From [Flexibacter] sp. ATCC 35208 (lineage in GTDB: Bacteria > Bacteroidota > Bacteroidia > Chitinophagales > Chitinophagaceae), in assembly GCF_001975825.1 (NCBI RefSeq), contig NZ_MTKN01000051.1:1-54153 (forward strand): a stretch of DNA of 54,153 nt, given 5' to 3'. The position numbers and the translations under genes are program-made. This document shows positions 51,254 to 54,153 of this stretch, in pieces. Numbering within the stretch: position 1 is the stretch's first letter; each line of letters opens with the position of its first letter. Below the pieces are notes generated by a model. That model ran no database searches, had not been told where the DNA came from, and saw nothing but the letters and a program-made list of their open reading frames with translations.

Positions 51254-52948
51254 ATGCGCCTGAAAACGAAATTAAGTATAGGCATTGGTTTTTTATTTAC
51301 GGCCATCCTTGTATCCGGATTGCTGGGTATCTTCTCTATCAATCTGATGAAGAAAGATGCACATCTTGTATTGAAAGATAACTACGAGACGCTGGTGTAT
51401 AGCAATAATATGTTGCAGACACTCGAGGAGTTTCATACGCATCCTGCCAGTATTCAAACCTTTGAGCAAAACCTGGCTAAACAGGAAGCGAATATCACAG
51501 AGCCCGGTGAGGGTGCGGCGACAGGCGCTGTGCGGGCGCTTTTTGAGCAGTTAAAAAAATCACCATCAAATGACTCACTGCAACAATTATTAAGAGAGAA
51601 AATATACCTGATCAATACCGCCAATCAACAGGCTATCTTTGCGAAGAACAATATTGCGATGTCTAATGCAAAGCGGTTTAGTAACTGGCTGGTGCTTATC
51701 TTTTCTTTACTTTCATTGATTGCATTTACACTGGCGGTGAACTTCCCGGGTATTATCAGTGAGCCTATCAATGCATTATCAGAAGGGATCAAATCTATTG
51801 TCAATAAAGACTATTCGCGCAGGATACATTTGAATCAGCATGATGAATTCGGAGAGCTGGCACAGGCTTTCAATACGATGGCGGAAAAGCTGAATGAATA
51901 TGAACATAGTAATCTTGCTAAAATTAAATTTGAAAAATCCCGTATTGATACGATCATCAACCAGATGAATGATGGTATTATCGGGATAGATGATACCCGG
52001 CATATTCTATTTGCAAATCGCGTAGCAGAGAAGTTGTTAGGGTTGAAAGAAATGGAGATAGCTGGTAAGTATGCCCCGGATGTGGCGTTGCAGAATGATC
52101 TGATGCGCAGTTTATTGCAGGAGAATAATAAGGAGAAGGAATTGAAGATCTTTGCGGATAATAAAGAGAGTTATTTCCATCTTGATGTGATCAATGTAGA
52201 TAATAATGAGCGGGTGATCGGGCAGGTGATTGTGTTACGGAATATCACGCCTTTCCATGAGTTGAATGAGGCAAAGACGAACTTTATTGCGACCATTTCT
52301 CATGAGTTAAAGACACCTATTGCCAGTATAAAAATGAGTGCGCAGTTATTGGCGGATCATCGGGTGGGTACGGTAAATAAAGAGCAGGATGAGTTGATCA
52401 GGAGTATTACGGATGATTCAGACAGATTGTTAAAGATCACCAGTGAGTTGCTGAATATGAGTCAGGTAGAAACGGGGCATATACAGTTGAAGATAGCGCC
52501 TGTGAGTCCGGAGATTATTATTGAAAATGCGACGAGTACAGTGAGTTTTTTAGCACAGCAGAAGAATATCAGGGTGCGGGTGGAAGAAGCTGGTACTTCA
52601 TGTAAGATGCTGACGGATCCGGAGAAGACGGCGTGGGTGTTGACGAATTTTTTGACGAATGCGGTGAAGTATTCACCGGAGGATGATGAGATTGTGTTGA
52701 CGACGACTATTCATCATAATAATATTTCTTTTACGGTGGAGGATCATGGGAGGGGGATAGATGAGAAGTATTTGCCGAAGATTTTTGATAGGTATTTTAA
52801 AGTGCCTGGTACGCCCGAGAAAGCGGGGACAGGGTTAGGGTTGTCGATATCGAGGGAGTTTATAGAGGCACAGGGGGGAAAGATATGGGTGAATAGTAAG
52901 TTGGGGGAAGGGGCGACGTTTGGGTTTAGTTTGCCGATAGTGGTGTAG
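51254..52948 (+). CDS. HAMP-PAS sensor histidine kinase partnered with split KdpD
   Basis: 564 aa. Membrane segment 1 (~10-30), a ~115-aa periplasmic loop, membrane segment 2 (~150-168), HAMP (~175-220), PAS (~230-335), the HisKA box FIATISHELKTPIASIKMS (His ~350), and the ATPase domain with FLTNAVKYSPEDD, VEDHGRGIDEKYLPKIFDRYF and GTGLGLSISREFIEAQGGKI. All catalytic boxes are intact. It is the last gene of the kdp operon, so the output is probably the sigma-54-type regulator at 43190. Naming it kdpD is avoided because its sensor part differs from the KdpD membrane domain. Confidence 0.93.
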   Translation: MRLKTKLSIGIGFLFTAILVSGLLGIFSINLMKKDAHLVLKDNYETLVYSNNMLQTLEEFHTHPASIQTFEQNLAKQEANITEPGEGAATGAVRALFEQLKKSPSNDSLQQLLREKIYLINTANQQAIFAKNNIAMSNAKRFSNWLVLIFSLLSLIAFTLAVNFPGIISEPINALSEGIKSIVNKDYSRRIHLNQHDEFGELAQAFNTMAEKLNEYEHSNLAKIKFEKSRIDTIINQMNDGIIGIDDTRHILFANRVAEKLLGLKEMEIAGKYAPDVALQNDLMRSLLQENNKEKELKIFADNKESYFHLDVINVDNNERVIGQVIVLRNITPFHELNEAKTNFIATISHELKTPIASIKMSAQLLADHRVGTVNKEQDELIRSITDDSDRLLKITSELLNMSQVETGHIQLKIAPVSPEIIIENATSTVSFLAQQKNIRVRVEEAGTSCKMLTDPEKTAWVLTNFLTNAVKYSPEDDEIVLTTTIHHNNISFTVEDHGRGIDEKYLPKIFDRYFKVPGTPEKAGTGLGLSISREFIEAQGGKIWVNSKLGEGATFGFSLPIVV

Positions 52949-53157
52949 CGGGTGGATGTGGTGAAGAGGTGGAAGTGGTAGAGCAGGTGGCTGTGGTGAA
53001 GAGGGATGGCCATGGTGGTTTAAAAGGGGTTCATTGTCTTGTAGCGGGTTGTCCATGGTCGTGTAGAAGGTCTTCATGGTGGTGTAGAAGGTACAGACAA
53101 CCACTACTATTACTGCCATTCCAGTTAATGTAATAGCAGCAGTTGTCTGAAGTGATT
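52949..53157. other. G/T-rich, low-complexity spacer
   Basis: Repeats of GGTG(A/T)(A)GAAGGT/GGTGGTG-like words, e.g. TGTAGAAGGTCTTCATGG and TGTAGAAGGTACAG. Both strands show open frames (e.g. His/Pro-rich on the minus strand), but these reflect base composition and overlap the kinase 3' end. No feature is supported. Confidence 0.4.
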
Positions 53158-53415
53158 TTATAATCTTGCGTATACGCGAACAATTGGTCTTGGTCTGACG
53201 ATTACGACGCTGGGTGGAGGTGGTGGGACTGGTCTTGCGACCACCACGAATCTTGCAGGTGGAGGTGGAGGAACTGGCCTTGCGACTACCACAACTCTTG
53301 CGGGTGGTGGAGCGGCTACGACTACTCTATGTACTGGTCTTACAACAACTACCTGCGCGGTTGTGCCTACGGCGCAAAACAAACCCAAAACAGAACAAAT
53401 CAATATCTTTTTCAT
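53158..53415 (-). CDS. Small secreted Val/Pro-rich repeat protein
   Basis: 85 aa. The signal peptide MKKILICSVLGLFCAVGTTA is followed by imperfect repeats of VVVARPVPPPPPAR, ending PRPIVRVYARL. Val-rich strands alternate with polyproline blocks. It is probably exported, perhaps a cell-envelope or surface filler protein. It stands 55 bp downstream (same strand) of the Spy-like gene. The DNA repeat structure makes length variation between strains likely. Confidence 0.6.
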   Translation of the reverse strand: MKKILICSVLGLFCAVGTTAQVVVVRPVHRVVVAAPPPARVVVVARPVPPPPPARFVVVARPVPPPPPSVVIVRPRPIVRVYARL

Positions 53416-53470
53416 GGAAATCAGGTTTTTATTTTATTCTTACTAAAGGCTAAAGTGCCTGAGCTGATCG

Positions 53471-53848
53471 TTAGCTCTTACTATTTTTATAATTCTCTCT
53501 CATTTCCTCTCTTCTCGCTTTCTTATTTTCCTGAAATTTCTTAAACTGATCGTCAGACAATACTGGTTTCAGCGCGGCATCCCTTTCCTGATCTGCAGTC
53601 TTGAATTTCTGTAATTTGGCCAGTTTGCCACCGTTGTCCTGCTTAATCCCTGCCAGTTTGGTCAGAAACTGCGCATTGATATCATACACTTTTTTGTACT
53701 GATCATCATTCAGAGAAAGATGTACCTGCATGGTATCAGTGATTGCTTTCGCAGCCTGGTCCTTCTTAGTTCCATCCTGTGCAAATGCACCCTGGCACAT
53801 TCCCAAAAACAATACAAAAATTGTAATTAATCCTATTTTGTTTTTCAT
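53471..53848 (-). CDS. Spy/CpxP-like periplasmic protein
   Basis: 125 aa with a signal peptide (VLFLGMCQGAFAQ). The mature part is helical and charged, with two LTxxQ-like repeats: LSLNDDQYKKVYDINAQF and LKPVLSDDQFKKFQENKK. Such proteins in Bacteroidota resemble Spy/CpxP chaperones (family resemblance). No cysteine. It is the upstream partner of the Val/Pro-rich gene, and its promoter should lie in the repeat region to the right. Confidence 0.7.
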   Translation of the reverse strand: MKNKIGLITIFVLFLGMCQGAFAQDGTKKDQAAKAITDTMQVHLSLNDDQYKKVYDINAQFLTKLAGIKQDNGGKLAKLQKFKTADQERDAALKPVLSDDQFKKFQENKKARREEMRENYKNSKS

Positions 53849-53966
53849 GTTTTAGATTTATAGCAAATAGACAGAAATTTACCCAATAGGAGCTTTTTTT
53901 CTCCGGTGAAGCGGACAAATTCAAGGGTGAAGTAGTGTATATTTGGAGATCTTACTAAAAGCAGGT

Positions 53967-54017
53967 ATGGGGGAACAAGTCCCCGGTGAAGTATTGTACA
54001 TTTGGGAACCTTATTAA
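53967..54017 (+). CDS. Short ORF of the repeat array, degenerate copy
   Basis: ATG to TAA, 16 codons: MGEQVPGEVLYIWEPY. The EQVPGEV core equals that of the later units, but the part before it is shorter and the end differs by an indel. It may be untranslated. Confidence 0.25.
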   Translation: MGEQVPGEVLYIWEPY

Positions 54018-54027
54018 TGCGTTAGTT

Positions 54028-54105
54028 ATGAGGGTAATAGTTACCGGTAATAGCGAACAAGTCCCGGGTGAAGTTGACCATTTGATAACCTTGTTAATAC
54101 TGTAA
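54028..54105 (+). CDS. Short ORF of the repeat array, 25 aa
   Basis: ATG to TAA: MRVIVTGNSEQVPGEVDHL followed by ITLLIL. The stop is followed after two bases by the ATG of the next unit. A hydrophobic C-terminus is preceded by a hydrophilic, Gly/Ser/Glu part. Whether it is translated is unknown. Confidence 0.35.
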   Translation: MRVIVTGNSEQVPGEVDHLITLLIL

Positions 54106-54107
54106 TT

Positions 54108-54153
54108 ATGAAAGTAATAGTTACCGGTAATAGCGAACAAGTCCCGGGTGAAG
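54108..54153 (+). CDS. Short ORF of the repeat array, continues beyond the window
   Basis: ATG followed by KVIVTGNSEQVPGE up to the window end, identical to the previous unit except Arg to Lys at position 2. Partial at the right edge. Confidence 0.35.
   Translation, partial: MKVIVTGNSEQVPGE

Larger units (their letters stand above)
53911..54153 (+). repeat. ~81-bp tandem repeat carrying short ORFs, runs off the window
   Basis: GAACAAGTCCC(C/G)GGTGAAG recurs at 53973, 54055 and 54135 (periods 82 and 80), with a degenerate unit from about 53911. The later two units contain TTACCGGTAATAGCGAACAAG, where TTACCGGTAA is a perfect palindrome. The array continues past the end of the window. Confidence 0.85.

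Noticed and set aside
51254..52948. Calling the kinase full-length KdpD
   Set aside because: It lacks the KdpD/Usp domains, which are on the preceding separate gene, and has a periplasmic loop plus HAMP and PAS instead of the four-helix KdpD membrane domain.
52835..53119. 94-codon His/Pro-rich frame on the minus strand
   Set aside because: It overlaps the well-supported histidine kinase 3' end and reflects G/T-rich low-complexity DNA.

Overview
The window looks like chromosomal DNA of a Bacteroidota bacterium, most likely Chitinophagaceae (Chitinophaga-like). Evidence: Rhs proteins with the Bacteroidota-style core ending, an RteC-like regulator, a stand-alone LytTR protein, a kdpFABC operon with a split KdpD and a sigma-54-type response regulator, secreted proteins with short signal peptides ending in Gln, and A/T-rich spacers without strong Shine-Dalgarno sites. 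This is inferred from gene families only; there is no rRNA or tRNA gene in the window.

Layout. (1) 1-8.2 kb: a decayed region with a partial protein and a possible immunity gene, a broken IS66 element, a relic Rhs copy, a BNR-repeat lipoprotein, an orphan zincin-like toxin tail, and a 5'-truncated, frameshifted Rhs toxin gene with its probable immunity gene. It ends in a tandem array of terminator-like hairpins (7.8-8.2 kb). (2) 8.2-14.4 kb: a small accessory block with a DnaC-like ATPase, a replication-initiator-like protein, an RteC-like regulator, two paralogous 'KRGPS' proteins flanking a LytTR regulator, and hypothetical genes. (3) 14.4-20.4 kb: a Fic/DUF4172 gene with an operator array at its start, followed by a second graveyard of polymorphic-toxin parts: signal-peptide stub, toxin tails, M91 metallopeptidase, chimeric and frameshifted ORFs. 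A 100-bp MITE-like element closes it.

(4) 20.7-39.8 kb: the most striking part. Eleven tightly packed same-strand genes have visibly higher G+C than their neighbours and end at a clear terminator. They encode an endonuclease/exonuclease/phosphatase-fold protein, a set of very large beta-rich proteins without signal peptides (one with a DUF6603-like core, one of 1448 aa, one with a C-terminal FISUMP domain), a two-domain glycosyltransferase with a helical middle, and two collagen/polyglycine-like Gly-rich proteins. The last three genes are joined by overlaps. I do not know a described system with this composition; an intracellular or non-classically exported glycosylated assembly is my inference.

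(5) 39.9-43 kb: two same-orientation IS5-family remnants flank a secreted fibre-like protein, followed by a small hypothetical gene and a fragment of an AAA/ABC-type ATPase. (6) 43.2-53 kb: the potassium module: NtrC-type regulator, small unknown protein, a 27-aa membrane peptide, kdpF, kdpA, kdpB, kdpC, an arginine-pathway-type GNAT acetyltransferase, the KdpD sensor domain as a separate protein, and a separate histidine kinase. (7) 53.1-54.15 kb: two small secreted proteins and, at the right edge, an ~81-bp tandem repeat in which successive units each carry a short ATG-to-stop ORF; it runs off the window.
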